Positions 36,665-46,901 are shown, numbered from the stretch's first letter. The stretch is DNA of 64,000 bases from CALCMJ01 sp964475415 (GCA_964475415.1 CAYYWZ010000013.1:9324-73323), one strand, 5' to 3'. Translations and numbers: made by a program. Notes: generated from the sequence alone by a model not told the origin.

Positions 36665-37411
36665 TTAAGAAAAATGCTTGAGCATAAGAATCTCCTTCTT
36701 ACTAAGAAATCTAGACCATCCCCTAGGAAGATCCTTCTTCGTAAGCCCAGCAAAATATACTCTATCCAGTCTGATGACTTCATAGTCTAGCGCCTCAAAA
36801 ATCCTACGTACTATTCTATTTTTACCCATATGGATTTCTATACCGACTTCTTTTTTAGATTTTCCTTTTACAAAATCTAATCCATCTACCTGAGCACGGC
36901 CATCTTCTAGGGTAAGTCCTTTGAGAATTTTTTCCATGTCCTTCTCTTTTAAGGCGCGATTCAGAACAACATGATATATCTTCTTGGCTTTATGGCTGGG
37001 ATGAGTTAGTTTCTTTGCGAGATCACCATCATCAGTAAGTAATAATAGTCCAGTTGTATTTCTATCTAGTCTACCGACAGGGAAAATCCTACTATCGACT
37101 TTTTGCTGTACCATATCCCAGACGGTCTTCCTTCCTTTCTCATCTGACATCGTAGTGATTACATCACGAGGTTTGTTGAGTAATAGGTAGGTACGTTTAA
37201 CCTTAGGTTTTACAAGTTTACCTTGAAATTTTACCTTATCTTTTTCCGTAACAAGAATTGCAGGATTGCGCTCCTCCCTTCCATTGACCATTACCGCACC
37301 TTCCTTAACAAGATCTCCCGCTCTTCTTCTCGAGCAAATACCTGAGTGGGCTATATACTTGTTTAGCCGCATAGGGAAAAGACTATTCTCTTGTTCTGGT
37401 TTCTTATTCAT
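36665..37411 (-). CDS. RluB/RsuA-type pseudouridine synthase
   Basis: 248-residue 23S/16S rRNA (RluB/RsuA family) pseudouridine synthase. An S4 RNA-binding domain occupies residues 14-60 (MRLNKYIAHSGICSRRRAGDLVKEG) and the catalytic motif VGRLDRNTTGLLLLTDDG has the invariant Asp near residue 120. The C-terminus has GKNRIVRRIFEALDYEVIRLDR. The dnaB gene lies upstream on the same strand with a 24-base gap. Confidence 0.9.
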   Translation of the reverse strand: MNKKPEQENSLFPMRLNKYIAHSGICSRRRAGDLVKEGAVMVNGREERNPAILVTEKDKVKFQGKLVKPKVKRTYLLLNKPRDVITTMSDEKGRKTVWDMVQQKVDSRIFPVGRLDRNTTGLLLLTDDGDLAKKLTHPSHKAKKIYHVVLNRALKEKDMEKILKGLTLEDGRAQVDGLDFVKGKSKKEVGIEIHMGKNRIVRRIFEALDYEVIRLDRVYFAGLTKKDLPRGWSRFLSKKEILMLKHFS

Positions 37412-37435
37412 ACTTATTCTCTCTCGATATATACT

Positions 37436-38965
37436 TTAGAAACTTATATCTAAATCTTCATCTTGGTTCATCCTCGATGGCTTCGTAATAAAGCTATTTC
37501 CACTTAGGTCAAAAGGATCAGCAGATCTATTGATATCACTGAAACCTGTATCTTCAGCATCAACAAATTTGACATAGTCTTTTAAGAATCTAAGATGTAC
37601 GCTACCTAAAGAACCGTTCCTATGCTTAGAGATTATTATCTCAGCTTCATCCGGTGGTGCCGCTGATAGATCATCTTCTTCCATACCATAATAGTCTGGT
37701 CTATAGATGAAGGTAACGATATCAGCATCTTGCTCTATCGCTCCAGATTCCCTAAGATCCGAAAGCTGAGGACGCTTATCTCCTCCTCTTGTTTCCACAG
37801 CTCTACTCAGCTGTGACAAGGCTATTACTGGAACACTCATTTCCTTGGCAAGTCCCTTCAGTGCTCTAGAGATAGAACTTATTTCCTGCTCCCTGTTAAA
37901 CTTATTTTTTCCTGGTGGTCCAGACATCAGTTGCAAGTAATCTATTATGATCAGTTGTATATCGTGATTCTGCTTGAGTCTACGACACTTAGCTCTGAGT
38001 TCGAAAATATTGATGGCAGGCGTATCATCTATATAGATAGGCTGCGAAGAAAGTTTCTCTACCGCCGCATGTAACTTAGGCCAATCATCGTCTTCTAGTT
38101 TTCCACTTCTCATCGCTTGACCATTAATCATGGCTTCCATAGAGATAAGACGCTGTACAAGCTGCGTGTTGGCCATCTCCAAAGAGAATATGGCGACAGG
38201 TAGATTATGCTCAGCAGCATTTTTCGCTAGAGATAAGGTAAAGGCTGTTTTTCCCATACCTGGTCTTGCCGCAATAATTATAAGATCCGAAGGTTGCCAC
38301 CCACTGGTCATCTTGTCTAACTCCTTGAAGCCAGTAGTAACTCCGGTAAGACCTTCTTCTTTGGCAGATATTTCTTCTATATGCTTTTGTACTTTCGCTG
38401 CTACTGCACTTACTTTTTCGAACCCGGTATTTAAGTTCTTGTCTGTAATGTTATACAGGTTCTGTTCTGCCTCATCAAGAAGACTTAGCACATCTTTTGT
38501 ATCCTCGAATGCATCCTTGATCGTTTCCGACGAAGTTCTGATCAACTCTCTCTGTATATACTTTTGTACAATTATTCTAGCATGGAATTCTATATTGGCA
38601 GCAGAAGCAACCTTGTTAGTAAGGTCCATGAGATAATTTACACCACCCGCTTTTTCTAAGTTACCACTTTTCTTTAGCGCCTCATGCACGGTAAGAATAT
38701 CTATGGGCTGCATCTTTTCAAAAAGATTCAACATCTCTTCGAAAATGATGCTGTGTGGAGAGTAATAAAAACTTTCCGCCCTAAGGAAATCCACCACAGC
38801 AGGTAATGCCTCCTTATCTAGCATCACTGCACCTAACACAGCTTCCTCTAGGTTCCTTGCCTGAGGTTGTATTCTCCCAAAAGATAGATCTACAGATTCT
38901 TCATTATCTCTTACAGGCTTGAGATAGCCTTTATCACTCTTTCTATTGTTATCTGTTTCAGCCAT
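37436..38965 (-). CDS. dnaB: Replicative DNA helicase DnaB
   Basis: 509 residues, usual length. N-terminal domain with PQARNLEEAVLGAVML, linker, then RecA-like motor with Walker A ARPGMGKT near residue 230, the Walker B LIIIDYLQLM, and DLRESGAIEQDADIV. No intein is present. It moves along DNA at the replication fork. Followed by the pseudouridine synthase gene. Confidence 0.95.
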   Translation of the reverse strand: MAETDNNRKSDKGYLKPVRDNEESVDLSFGRIQPQARNLEEAVLGAVMLDKEALPAVVDFLRAESFYYSPHSIIFEEMLNLFEKMQPIDILTVHEALKKSGNLEKAGGVNYLMDLTNKVASAANIEFHARIIVQKYIQRELIRTSSETIKDAFEDTKDVLSLLDEAEQNLYNITDKNLNTGFEKVSAVAAKVQKHIEEISAKEEGLTGVTTGFKELDKMTSGWQPSDLIIIAARPGMGKTAFTLSLAKNAAEHNLPVAIFSLEMANTQLVQRLISMEAMINGQAMRSGKLEDDDWPKLHAAVEKLSSQPIYIDDTPAINIFELRAKCRRLKQNHDIQLIIIDYLQLMSGPPGKNKFNREQEISSISRALKGLAKEMSVPVIALSQLSRAVETRGGDKRPQLSDLRESGAIEQDADIVTFIYRPDYYGMEEDDLSAAPPDEAEIIISKHRNGSLGSVHLRFLKDYVKFVDAEDTGFSDINRSADPFDLSGNSFITKPSRMNQDEDLDISF

Positions 38966-39489
38966 ATTTGTCTAAGTGCAATTTTAAATTAGTTAGGACT
39001 ACAAAACTAAAAATTTTAATGAGCGTTATTTCCAATCTCTAGAGAGGTCTCCTCTTAGAATTGTTAGTAGCGATGATTAAATGTGGAAAACTTTTGACAT
39101 AGTGTCCACTAGCCAATATTCGTATGGTCAAAAATACGAATATGTAAGGTCAATGTCAAACATATATCTGCAAATCAAAATCTATCTCCCTAATGCTCAG
39201 TGCAGTAAGCAGAAAAAATATTGAAACTATTTTTTGACTAGTGGCCTTCTTCCTAGAATCACACCACTCTAGTTCCTTGTGGAAATCTTAATATATATAA
39301 TTTCCCTTAATATGAATATAGATCAATATAAAATGACTTAGTACAATGTTACTCTTAAAGGCAATAAAAAAAGTAGTACTAATAAAATAGTACTACTTTA
39401 ACCAATTCAACTTATTCCTTCTTTTAATATCATTGAATCAATATTTATTGACAACAAAAGGCTTGTAATGACATACATGCTAAATTATC
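38966..39489. other. Intergenic, no gene seen
   Basis: Apart from a strong hairpin (39370-39399) I see no gene. This spacer separates dnaB from the pseudogene cluster at 39490-40448. Confidence 0.4.
39370..39399 (-). terminator. Terminator downstream of the pseudogene at 39490
   Basis: 12-bp perfect stem AAAGTAGTACTA (39370-39381) / TAGTACTACTTT (39388-39399), T tract on the minus strand. Confidence 0.75.
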
Positions 39490-39975
39490 TCAATAACATG
39501 AAGTAGTTGATCCTCCAATTGGTGTACAGCCATCAACTGCTCCTCCGCTAGCAGTTTCTTCATTAACTTGAGTCTCTAGACCATTCTCAGCTACTTCAGG
39601 AGTAAACCCGACATTACCAACGTAATATGTATCCCAAAATGAACAATCTCCCCCAGTAGTGGAAGCTTGGATTTCTTAATCTACTTTTTCATCAGTTTCG
39701 GTAATTATTTCATTTAATACCAGAATAGATACTATTGATTCAATATTAGAAAATAAAACTTCGTTTTCACTTGCATACCCATCAAAATCAGGACTTGTAA
39801 TAAAAGCCTCTCCATTTTTTAATGAATATTTATTTTGAGAATAACCAGAAAGGAAAATTTCATCACCAGTATAATTTACCTCAAATCCTGAAAAGTTAGT
39901 TTCAATTCCATTTAATTGACCTTCAATAACTGTTTCAAAACTATATATAAGTATATGATTGCAATCATTATTTAT
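39490..39975 (-). pseudogene. Fragment of an exported protein with in-frame stop
   Basis: A frame open between a TGA near 39976 and a TGA at 39490, with one TAA at 39676-39678. It reads ...NHILIYSFETVIEGQLNG... and ends in a Cys-rich tail (DGCTPIGGSTTSCY). No start codon is left. I do not recognise the family. Confidence 0.5.
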
Positions 39976-40448
39976 TCATTTTCCAAAAAAAGATGCTCTT
40001 TTTATAAAAAATATAATATATGTACTACTTCTGTTTTTAGCAATAAGTTGTGGCAAAGACAGTGAGACTATGACTCCTACTCTCCTAGCTAATGAGACCA
40101 TATCGGAACAGTGTCATTTGATAATGGTGACCCTTGTTGTACTGACCTTAGTGTTTCCATTATACAACGAGCTATAGAAGACTCTGTAGCTACAGTGATT
40201 ACTACAGTTGATGTAGGTGCAGACGGAAATTACTTGTTTAACAATGTAATTCCTGGTCAAGAAGTTCTATTCATTATGCTAGGAGAAAACTCACAGAAAA
40301 TTTTAGTTTAGTCCTCGGTGGCAAATACGAAACTAAGCTCAACTACAAACTATCCTCTAACCTTACTCAGTCTATAACACCGCTTTATCCTACATTCGGA
40401 GGACAGTATAACTTCTATGCTTGCAACAATTCATATTTCAGTAAGTAG
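39959..40448 (+). pseudogene. Frameshifted lipoprotein gene
   Basis: Three consecutive frames join into one lipoprotein: a lipobox start (YVLLLFLAISC), then after a one-base loss near 40100 a GTVSFDNGDPCCTDLSV-like Ig/SdrD-type domain (GNYLFNNVIPGQE), then after a second shift near 40300 the tail SLVLGGKYETKLNYKLSSN ending at 40448. Two frameshifts make it non-functional. Confidence 0.55.
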
Positions 40449-40468
40449 CGTCGACTAAACATAAAAAA

Positions 40469-40498
40469 AGCAGCATACTGAACTTCAATATCCTGCTT
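40469..40498 (-). terminator. Weak terminator of the 40526 gene
   Basis: Imperfect stem AAGCAG (40469-40474) / CTGCTT (40493-40498) plus inner ATA/TAT, with seven T after it on the minus strand, 28 bases beyond the stop at 40526. Confidence 0.5.
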
Positions 40499-40525
40499 AT
40501 ATTTTTACGAAAACTTATCCTGAGA

Positions 40526-41194
40526 CTAGTTATTCCTTCCGATACTATTCATTCTATCGATCACTTTCTGGACCGCCTTTCTTTGCGATTCTATTTCATA
40601 TCTCATATCATCTTGCTCCGTCAGATTTTTCTCTATATTATCTTCAGCCTCTCTGATCTTTTTCTCCGCTTTTTCTATATCGTTCTTATAGTCCTTATGT
40701 TTATCTTCCAGTTTAGATAATTTCTTTTCTAGATCTTTAAGCGTTTTTTCTTGATCTTCTACCTCATCTCCAACAACTGATTTCGCTACGAGATTTTGGT
40801 AATCTTCTAAGAAACTATAGATCCTCTCAGACTCCTCAGGATAGTCCTCAGAGTTAATATATCCACTACCATCATTAAAGAAGAAATGGGTGACCGTCTG
40901 GTTTTTATTTTCCTCATACTTGATATGTATTTTCAGCGCATCGAACGACGAAATAAACTTAATATTCGCCTCTTCCATATAGTACTCCTTATCTTTTTTC
41001 TCATGTTTTACCTTTCCATAATCTTCAGCGTAGTCCTTCCATACTTTTTCGATACGTTTCCTGTCAGCCCCATCATTGACAACTGTATAAGCATTATATT
41101 CGCCCAGACTCATCCGTTCCTTACCCTCTGTAACCTGTCCGTTAAGTGTAAGAGCAAAACACGCTCCCAGTAGTATAATTAGTATTTTTTGCAT
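40526..41194 (-). CDS. Secreted coiled-coil hypothetical protein
   Basis: 222 residues with a signal peptide (ILIILLGACFALTLNGQ) and a long charged coiled-coil in the C-terminal 90 residues (DLEKKLSKLEDKHKDYKNDI...). The middle has an FNDGSGYINSEDYP segment. No family recognised; periplasmic by signal peptide. Confidence 0.65.
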   Translation of the reverse strand: MQKILIILLGACFALTLNGQVTEGKERMSLGEYNAYTVVNDGADRKRIEKVWKDYAEDYGKVKHEKKDKEYYMEEANIKFISSFDALKIHIKYEENKNQTVTHFFFNDGSGYINSEDYPEESERIYSFLEDYQNLVAKSVVGDEVEDQEKTLKDLEKKLSKLEDKHKDYKNDIEKAEKKIREAEDNIEKNLTEQDDMRYEIESQRKAVQKVIDRMNSIGRNN

Positions 41195-41670
41195 AATCTA
41201 TTTTTTAGTTAAAATATATAATGTTGGCTATTGTACAAGCCGACAATCATTTATAAAGACAAATTAAGAATAAAACCGTCACATACCAAATGATTAAGGT
41301 AATGTTAATAATTCCACTATTCCTTCTATTTCATTAAGTATTAGGAGGATTATTAGGGTGTTACCCCCTTAGCTCACGCGCTTAACCTTCTCGCGGGGTC
41401 ATGCTATCCAGGACTCCACGTTCGTTTCGATCCCATCCCTAGAACTACGCTACGCTGCGTCCCAGAGCTGTGATGACTACGTCTCCTTCCTATCATTAAC
41501 ACAGTGGATATCGCTATAGGTTAATGGTAAATGCTATATTATTCTACATGTCCGGAAGCTATATTATATGAAGCATCCATTTACTTATCGAATAATTCAC
41601 GACCGACATAGAAATTTTTCTTATTATTAGCTAGATTTATATTAATCTTGGGCAAAACTTTCGCATCACC
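41195..41670. other. Intergenic with GC-rich structured block
   Basis: A short inverted repeat (GTTGGCT/AGCCGAC, near 41223-41247) is followed by the GC-rich block described separately, then a plain AT-rich leader of the ABC gene. No protein gene is seen. Confidence 0.4.
41361..41484 (-). repeat. GC-rich structured element, candidate repeat or RNA
   Basis: About 124 bases much richer in GC than the surroundings. On the minus strand it can fold: an ACCCC/GGGGGT closing stem around GCGAG...GCGCG, and a TCTAGGG/TCCTGGA stem. It includes an ACGCAGCGTAGCGT-type string. It may be a dispersed repeat or a small structured RNA. Only one copy is in this window. Confidence 0.4.
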
Positions 41671-42576
41671 ATGAGCATACTCTCTCTAAATAATGTGGTC
41701 AAACAATATAAAGACCACCTTGCAGTCAATCATATAAGTTTTGACGTACCTAAAGGAAGCATTTTCGGACTACTAGGTCCTAACGGCGCTGGAAAAACAT
41801 CTCTCATAAGAATTATTACCATGATTACAGGTGCTGATGAAGGCACTGTTCTGATGGATGGTGCAAAAATGAAGATAGAAGATCAGCACCATATAGGTTA
41901 CTTACCAGAAGAAAGGGGCCTTTACAAAAAAATGAAAGTAGGTGAGCAACTCCTCTACCTCGCTCAGCTTAGAGGCATGGAAAAAAAGCACGCTAGAGAT
42001 ACCATCATGCATTGGCTAGAAAAATTTAATGCTAAGGACTGGTGGAACAAAAAAGTAGAAGAGCTATCTAAGGGTATGCAGCAAAAAATACAATTTATTG
42101 CCACCGTTGTACACAGCCCTAAGCTTCTTATTCTCGACGAACCATTTACAGGACTAGACCCTCTAAACACCAACCTGATCAAGGAAGAAATATATAGAAT
42201 GAACAGAGAAGGTGTAAGTATCATATTCTCTACCCACAGAATGGAGCAGGTAGAAGAAATATGTGAAGACATCGTCCTTGTAAATAATGGGCAAGTCATT
42301 TTAGAAGGGAAGGTCGATGAAGTAAAAAACACCTTCAAGGAAAATAAATTTCGCTTAGAATTTAATGGAATGTTACCTAAGGAAATGTACACCCAAGGGT
42401 TAAAAATTATTACAGATAGTGACAAGGAAGTAATTGTTCAATTAGAAGAAGGACAAGATTCTAATGTATTACTTAAGTCGGTGATCGATGGCGGCTTTCA
42501 TCTCAGATCATTCAACGAGATCCTACCCTCCCTCAACGAAATTTTTATTAGAAAAGTAGAAAATACCAACATATGA
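41671..42576 (+). CDS. ABC transporter ATP-binding protein (NatA-like)
   Basis: 301-residue ABC ATPase. Walker A GPNGAGKTS near residues 37-45, signature LSKGMQQK near 128, Walker B LLILDEP near 152 and switch STHRMEQV near 189. The 60-residue extension at the C-terminus and the NatB-type permease next to it suggest an ABC-2 type exporter (sodium or drug/lipid). Overlaps the permease gene by 4 bases. Confidence 0.9.
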   Translation: MSILSLNNVVKQYKDHLAVNHISFDVPKGSIFGLLGPNGAGKTSLIRIITMITGADEGTVLMDGAKMKIEDQHHIGYLPEERGLYKKMKVGEQLLYLAQLRGMEKKHARDTIMHWLEKFNAKDWWNKKVEELSKGMQQKIQFIATVVHSPKLLILDEPFTGLDPLNTNLIKEEIYRMNREGVSIIFSTHRMEQVEEICEDIVLVNNGQVILEGKVDEVKNTFKENKFRLEFNGMLPKEMYTQGLKIITDSDKEVIVQLEEGQDSNVLLKSVIDGGFHLRSFNEILPSLNEIFIRKVENTNI

Positions 42577-43913
42577 ATAAGCTGTGGTTAGTAATTCAAA
42601 GAGAATATTTGATACGTGTAAAGAAAAAATCTTTTATTCTTATCACGCTGTTGCTTCCGGTAGGAATAGCTCTGCTTGGTGGCTTATCTGGATATATGGC
42701 TTCGAAGAGTTTTGATGTTTCAGAAAACATTCTTGTTGTCGATGACTCAGGTATTTTTGAGAATGGAGATAATAGTTCTAAAAGTGTAAGCTACACTTTT
42801 ACAAAAGAAGATGTATCGTCGCTTAAGAAAACATATAGAGAAAAGGGCTATGACCTTCTCCTATATATTCCCAGTTTAGACAGTATCAATTCAGAAAAAC
42901 ATGAAATCTTATATTACTCAGAAGAAAAACTAGGTATTGCCACCATCAAGGTTATAGAAGAAAAAGTAGGCCAAGTATTCAAGGATTACAAAATAGAAAA
43001 ATCAGATATCGATAGATCTATATACGACTCTTTCGCAACAGATATAGAGATGGAAAATGGACTCTTGCTAGATGGTGGAGAAGATGCTGCAGATCAGTCT
43101 GGAAAATTATCCATTATGATCGGTACAACTATCGGTGCCATAATGGGCTTCTTTATGTATATCGTAATCTTTGCCTATGGGGGTATGGTCATGAGATCTG
43201 TAATGGAAGAAAAGGTAAACCGGATTGTAGAGGTAATGATTTCATCTCTTAAGCCTTTCCAGATGATGCTGGGTAAGATAATTGGTGTTGGTCTTGTAGG
43301 CCTGACGCAGGTAGCCATCTGGATAACCTTGATAATTCTTATCACCATAGGTATGCAATTTTTCTTTGGAGTAGGCTCAGACCCTACTGCCATTGCTGAA
43401 GTAATGTCAGAAGCAACAGGTACGGAAGCACAAGCTGCTATGTCATCTAACGAGGTAGGAGATATTATAAAAGAATTCAAAGCCATCAACTGGCTACTGA
43501 TTATACCATCTTTTATTATCTTTTTTCTAGGAGGTTATTTTATTTACTCATCACTATTTGCAGCCATAGGTTCTGCGATAGGTGATGATATGGGAGAAGC
43601 TAACCAGCTGATGTTACCTATCATGTTTCCTGTAATTCTTGCCTTTATGATGTTACAAGGAGTTATAGCAAATCCCAATAGTAATATGGCCTTATTCGGA
43701 TCTATGTTTCCTTTATTTTCGCCCATCATTATGCCTGCACGACTAGCATTTAATCCTCCTTTGTGGCAGGTACTAGTCAGTATGGTTATATTGATTATAT
43801 CTAGTCTCTTCTTTGTCTGGCTTGCAGCAAGAATATATAGAGTAGGTATCCTCATGTATGGCAAAAAAATTACTTTTAAGGAACTGAGCAAGTGGTTATT
43901 CTACAAAACTTAA
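42573..43913 (+). CDS. ABC-2 type transporter permease (NatB-like)
   Basis: 446 residues. One N-terminal helix (SFILITLLLPVGIALLGGL), a large extracytoplasmic domain of about 150 residues, then five helices (MIGTTIGAIMGFFMYIVIF..., FIIFFLGGYFIYSSLFAAIG). This is the ABC2_membrane_3 arrangement. Works with the ATPase directly upstream. The next frame (rRNA methyltransferase) overlaps its end only if the GTG at 43892 is used. Confidence 0.85.
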   Translation: MNKLWLVIQREYLIRVKKKSFILITLLLPVGIALLGGLSGYMASKSFDVSENILVVDDSGIFENGDNSSKSVSYTFTKEDVSSLKKTYREKGYDLLLYIPSLDSINSEKHEILYYSEEKLGIATIKVIEEKVGQVFKDYKIEKSDIDRSIYDSFATDIEMENGLLLDGGEDAADQSGKLSIMIGTTIGAIMGFFMYIVIFAYGGMVMRSVMEEKVNRIVEVMISSLKPFQMMLGKIIGVGLVGLTQVAIWITLIILITIGMQFFFGVGSDPTAIAEVMSEATGTEAQAAMSSNEVGDIIKEFKAINWLLIIPSFIIFFLGGYFIYSSLFAAIGSAIGDDMGEANQLMLPIMFPVILAFMMLQGVIANPNSNMALFGSMFPLFSPIIMPARLAFNPPLWQVLVSMVILIISSLFFVWLAARIYRVGILMYGKKITFKELSKWLFYKT

Positions 43914-43951
43914 GACTTTTTCAAAACATTAAAACTATATCTGAAATACCT

Positions 43952-45142
43952 GTGGGGAGGATAGCCATCAAGCTAAAAAGGAATGCGGAAAAACATGTAA
44001 AACAAGGTCATCCTTGGGTTTTCGAAAGTGCTATTGTAAAACAGAATAAGGAAGGCAAGGCTGGAGACATCGCTATCATATTTGATCAGAAAGATAATAA
44101 GTTTTTGGCTATTGGATTGTATGATCCTTATTCTATGATTAGGATAAAAGTGCTGAGTGCACATCAATCCATTCAAGTTAATAATGAGTGGTTTCGTACC
44201 ATTATATCCGAAGCCAAAACAAAAAGAATAGAACTATTACAGCAAGATACAGATGGATATCGATTACTCCATGGAGAAAACGACGGTCTACCTGGCTTAG
44301 TCGCTGATGTCTATGGAAAGCATGTAGTTGTAAAATATTATTCTAGCATATGGAAGCCTTACCAAATTATAATAGAACAGATCATTCTAGAAGTAGCGGA
44401 AGCTGATTGTCTAGTAAGTAGAACCAGCAGAGTTATACAGCAAAACCCCTCTATAGGTCTAGTAGATGGGGCTGTTAGAATCGGTGAGCTTAAGGAAGAA
44501 CAAATTACCTTCAAAGAACATGGACTACTTTTTCATGCAAATCTTATCAAGGGACATAAGACCGGATATTTTCTAGACCAACGACATAATAGACATAAGG
44601 TCTCCCATCTATCTAAGGGCAAGAAAGTACTCGACGTTTTTGCCTATGCTGGTGGTTTCTCCGTTCATGCGCTTGCAGGTGGAGCGTCAGAAGTTACCAG
44701 TATTGACATAAGCAAACAAGCACTTACTATTGCAGCAGCTAATGCTCAACTCAACTTTGACAATACAGACAATCACCATTTGATGGCTGTAGATGCCTTT
44801 CAGGGACTCGATACCTTATTTGCAGAACAGAAAAAATTTGGCATCGTAATCGTAGACCCACCGTCTTTTGCAAAGCAAGCATCAGAAGTAGAGACAGCGA
44901 TAAACAGTTACAAAAGATTAGTTCGAAGTGCTGTACGTCTTGTATCTAATGATGGGATTTTTGTAATGGCCTCATGCTCTTCTAGGATAGATAGTTTTAG
45001 CTTTTTCGAATTTGTAGAAGATGCTTTATTAGCTACGGATAGAAATTTCCAATTGCTAGAAAAAACATTTCACGATATAGATCATCCAATTAGTTTTCCA
45101 GAAGGAGCTTATCTTAAGTGTGGATACTACAAGATATTTTGA
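43952..45142 (+). CDS. RlmI-type class I SAM-dependent rRNA methyltransferase
   Basis: About 396 residues, resembling the 23S rRNA (cytosine) methyltransferase RlmI. A PUA domain comes first (LKRNAEKHVKQGHPWVFESAI), then an EEHIL-type linker (GHKTGYFLDQRHNR) and the SAM fold (KKVLDVFAYAGGFSVHALAGGA, DPPSFAK motif near the centre of the C-terminal half). I prefer the GTG at 43952; the upstream GTG at 43892 would add 20 atypical residues and overlap the permease gene. Confidence 0.85.
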   Translation: MGRIAIKLKRNAEKHVKQGHPWVFESAIVKQNKEGKAGDIAIIFDQKDNKFLAIGLYDPYSMIRIKVLSAHQSIQVNNEWFRTIISEAKTKRIELLQQDTDGYRLLHGENDGLPGLVADVYGKHVVVKYYSSIWKPYQIIIEQIILEVAEADCLVSRTSRVIQQNPSIGLVDGAVRIGELKEEQITFKEHGLLFHANLIKGHKTGYFLDQRHNRHKVSHLSKGKKVLDVFAYAGGFSVHALAGGASEVTSIDISKQALTIAAANAQLNFDNTDNHHLMAVDAFQGLDTLFAEQKKFGIVIVDPPSFAKQASEVETAINSYKRLVRSAVRLVSNDGIFVMASCSSRIDSFSFFEFVEDALLATDRNFQLLEKTFHDIDHPISFPEGAYLKCGYYKIF

Positions 45143-45210
45143 TAAAAAAAGTGAGGACCACAGCCTATAACCTGCAATCCCCAGAGTAAAGCTTTTACGG
45201 GTGTATAACT

Positions 45211-45714
45211 TTATGTTCTCTTTTTGACTACCAGCGTTCCTGCCATAAGATCGTGCAAGGCTTGCTTTTTTTCTGTAAAGGCCGCCATAATATAACCTAT
45301 ATAAAGTATTAAACCAGAAATCAATTTTCCGAAATACCTTCCAGTAGCTTTCCCGAAAGTTAGTCGGTCTCCATGCATATCTGTTACAATAATATTGGTA
45401 GCCATCTTTCCTAGTGTAGCTTGTTTTGCACTTGATTCCATCAGCGCAAAGTATAACCATTGTATAACCAATACCCCTAAGATAGCAAACATGAAAAAAC
45501 CTCCCATCATGCCTATCATAGCTGGTGAAGGCTCTGCTCCTGATTCAAACGCATCCATTCCTGCTGCTGTGCCTATACCTACTAAAGCTAGTATAGCTAA
45601 AAGAGCATAGAATGCAACCGATACGATAATGCCATCAATAAGAAAAGCTCCAAGTCTGAGTCCGAATCCAGCGTATTCATTAGATTTTTCTATACTTATG
45701 TAGTCATTTTCCAT
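45211..45714 (-). CDS. RDD family membrane protein
   Basis: 167 residues, three to four helices. The family motif is visible as YAGFGLRLGAFLIDGIIVS near residue 15 and KQATLGKMATNIIVTDMHGDRLTFGKATGRYFGK in the second half. Function unknown. Stands alone, convergent to the methyltransferase gene. Confidence 0.85.
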   Translation of the reverse strand: MENDYISIEKSNEYAGFGLRLGAFLIDGIIVSVAFYALLAILALVGIGTAAGMDAFESGAEPSPAMIGMMGGFFMFAILGVLVIQWLYFALMESSAKQATLGKMATNIIVTDMHGDRLTFGKATGRYFGKLISGLILYIGYIMAAFTEKKQALHDLMAGTLVVKKRT

Positions 45715-45803
45715 ATGTTTGATTCTTGTTTTGAAATAATAAGATACAAAACAAAAATTAAACCCGCGAATTTAGAATATAAAAAAGTTACGGAAGGATA
45801 GAA

Positions 45804-46901
45804 TTACGCCTCGTATGTAATCTCTACTCCAGAACCTTCTGGATGAGCCTGACAAGTTAAGATATAACCATTTTCAATCTCATCATCATCTAAAGCATGG
45901 CAAGCATCCATGTTGACCTTCCCTGAGTTGACCTTAGCAACACAGGTAGAACAAGCACCACTAGTGCAAGAAAAGGGTGCATCTACACCGTTTGCAATTA
46001 GTACTTCTAGAATTGTTTTGTCAGCAGGTACAACAATATTATACGCCTTTCCTTCTAGGTTTACTTTTACAGCTCCAGAAGTTCCAGTCGTTTCTCCTTG
46101 CTCTCCAGCATCAGCTGCAGTAAAATATTCTCGCTTAATAGTGTCTTCATTATAACCCTTAGCTAAAAGTATTTCCGATGTCTTATCGATCATATCGCCA
46201 GGACCGCAAATGTAGAAGATATTATTTCCAGTTTTAGAAGGATACTCATTAAGCAACTCCGTTATGCTATTACTATCTATTCGTCCAGTAAGTCCTCTCC
46301 AGCTTGATTTTGATTTACCAAATAATCCTTTTAACCCACCAGCTTTTTCTTTTTTGGGCTGACTCAGAATATTCATCATGTAGAATTGTCCTTTATACTT
46401 TTCAGATAGCGCCTCTAGTTCTGACTTGAAGATGATAGATTCTTCATTTTTGTTTCCATATAATAGATAAGCAGAACTCTTAGGTTCTTCTTCTAATAAA
46501 GTCTTTATCATAGATATGATGGGCGTAATACCACTACCGGCACTGAAGAAATAGTGATCTCTTTTGTAATCCGCTCGAGCATCGATTACAAATCTACCAT
46601 CAGGAGCCATTAATTCTATATGATCTAGATTTGCTGCCTGGTCATTGAGATAGTTAGAAACTTTCCCACGGTCTACCCTTTTTACATTTACCCCTAACTT
46701 ATTTTCTACTGGACTTGTACATATAGAATAAGGTCGTCTAAGTTCCTCTCCATTTACAACAAGTTTTAAAGTAAGGTACTGACCAGAGGTATATTTAAAA
46801 ATATCTTGTAGGTCTGTAGGTACATAGAAATATATGCTTACTGCATCTTCGGTCTCTTTTTTAATCTTTTCGATCTTTATAGGATGAAAATTATGGCTCA
46901 T
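45804..46901 (-). CDS. PaaE/phenol hydroxylase-type reductase with 2Fe-2S ferredoxin domain
   Basis: 365 residues. FAD-binding domain (RRPYSICTSP motif near residue 56), NAD-binding domain (SAGSGITPIISMI) and a C-terminal plant-type [2Fe-2S] domain with CTSGACSTC (Cys-x4-Cys-x2-Cys) and a fourth ligand at ILTCQ. It is the electron-transfer component of an aromatic or fatty-acid oxygenase such as phenylacetyl-CoA epoxidase; the oxygenase itself is not in the window. Confidence 0.85.
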   Translation of the reverse strand: MSHNFHPIKIEKIKKETEDAVSIYFYVPTDLQDIFKYTSGQYLTLKLVVNGEELRRPYSICTSPVENKLGVNVKRVDRGKVSNYLNDQAANLDHIELMAPDGRFVIDARADYKRDHYFFSAGSGITPIISMIKTLLEEEPKSSAYLLYGNKNEESIIFKSELEALSEKYKGQFYMMNILSQPKKEKAGGLKGLFGKSKSSWRGLTGRIDSNSITELLNEYPSKTGNNIFYICGPGDMIDKTSEILLAKGYNEDTIKREYFTAADAGEQGETTGTSGAVKVNLEGKAYNIVVPADKTILEVLIANGVDAPFSCTSGACSTCVAKVNSGKVNMDACHALDDDEIENGYILTCQAHPEGSGVEITYEA

